Assembly: GCA_018623995.1 (NCBI GenBank)
Contig: JAAZUV010000070.1
Coordinates: 1 to 7,152, forward strand
Reading direction: 5' to 3'
From: Methanobacteriota archaeon
Lineage (GTDB): Archaea; Thermoplasmatota; Poseidoniia; Poseidoniales; Poseidoniaceae
DNA: 7,152 bases
Shown: one piece after another, positions 7,005 through 7,152 of the stretch
Layout: every line of letters starts with the position of its first letter
Position numbering within the stretch: the first letter of the stretch is position 1
Notes under the pieces: model-generated
What the model saw: only the letters and a program-made list of their open reading frames with translations
Told to the model about the DNA's origin: nothing
Database searches by the model: none
Made by a program: the position numbers and the translations under genes

Positions 7005-7040
7005 ATCGATGCCTCGATGAACATACACATACGATTTGCC
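7005..7040 (-). promoter_or_regulatory. Short intergenic spacer with xdhC ribosome binding site
   Basis: Thirty-six bases separate the upstream gene's stop from the xdhC ATG. GAGG (minus strand, 7015-7012) is seven bases before the ATG, the same spacing as at the next gene of the operon. The spacer is too short to suggest an independent promoter, and no terminator is seen, supporting co-transcription. If GTG 7028 were used, the spacer would shrink to 12 bases. Confidence 0.65.
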
Positions 7041-7151
7041 CTAGAACCAATCTTCCTTTGAAGCTGTGAGAAGATCAACCAAATCAGCCTCAGTATCGAT
7101 GTTGAGATGAAGCCAAGGGAAGTCAACAGGCAGAGGCTTTCGCTGAACCAA
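7041..7151 (-). CDS. C-terminal end of a probable MobA/MocA-like molybdenum-cofactor nucleotidyltransferase (partial)
   Basis: Only the last 36 residues are present, open to the right edge and ending in KEDWF and a TAG stop. The piece FPWLHLNIDTEADLVDLL fits the end of MobA/MocA-type nucleotidyltransferases, where an N(I/V)(D/N)TxxDL segment closes the fold. MocA adds CMP, and MobA adds GMP, to molybdopterin. The CMP form is the one used by many xanthine/CO dehydrogenase type enzymes, and its gene is commonly near xdhC, which supports the call. Nothing of the nucleotide-binding N-terminus is visible, so another sugar-nucleotide transferase fold cannot be excluded. Confidence 0.6.
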   Translation of the reverse strand: MVQRKPLPVDFPWLHLNIDTEADLVDLLTASKEDWF

Positions 7152-7152
7152 A

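Noticed and set aside
7004..7028. GTG at 7028 as the xdhC start
   Set aside because: It would add eight residues ahead of the usual family start and lacks a placed ribosome binding site, whereas ATG 7004 has GAGG seven bases upstream. Kept only as an alternative.

Overview
The window holds six protein-coding genes packed with almost no spare DNA: two complete or near-complete genes on the plus strand, three complete genes on the minus strand, and the last 36 codons of a fourth minus-strand gene running in from the right edge. I see no RNA genes, CRISPR arrays, insertion sequences or phage genes. The source is most likely a marine planktonic archaeon of the Candidatus Poseidoniales (Marine Group II) type or a close relative. 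This is inferred from the overall style: middle GC by eye, very tight gene packing, a giant multi-pass membrane protein with an Asp/Glu-rich tail, and a secreted or anchored subtilisin-like protease. No domain-specific marker gene is present, so a bacterial source cannot be excluded, and the oligoribonuclease looks very bacterial.

Layout. Bases 4-3066 (+) encode a protein of at least 1020 residues with about 25 membrane segments and a charged cytosolic or external tail; its true start may lie before the window. Bases 3067-4383 (-) encode an S8 (subtilisin-like) serine protease with an N-terminal membrane anchor or signal; its stop codon abuts that of the first gene. A 130-base divergent gap follows, containing a perfect 15-base inverted repeat and a 13-base direct repeat but no obvious A/T-rich promoter box. 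Bases 4514-5062 (+) encode oligoribonuclease (orn), whose end overlaps the next gene by 17 bases. Bases 5046-6128 (-) encode an Old Yellow Enzyme-type flavin oxidoreductase, 6138-7004 (-) an XdhC/CoxI-family protein, and 7041-7151 (-) the C-terminus of what looks like a MobA/MocA-type nucleotidyltransferase.

The three right-hand minus-strand genes form a likely operon read as nucleotidyltransferase, xdhC, flavin oxidoreductase. Two of its junctions carry the same GAGG-7 nt-ATG ribosome binding site. MocA-like and XdhC-like proteins normally cooperate to finish the molybdenum cofactor and load it into xanthine-dehydrogenase or CO-dehydrogenase family enzymes, so the operon points to a molybdenum hydroxylase encoded beyond the right edge. 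The flavin oxidoreductase may act on a related substrate. The left-hand genes have no evident functional tie to this operon. I do not see convincing evidence for a wholly new system; the least explained items are the giant membrane protein and the divergent control region.
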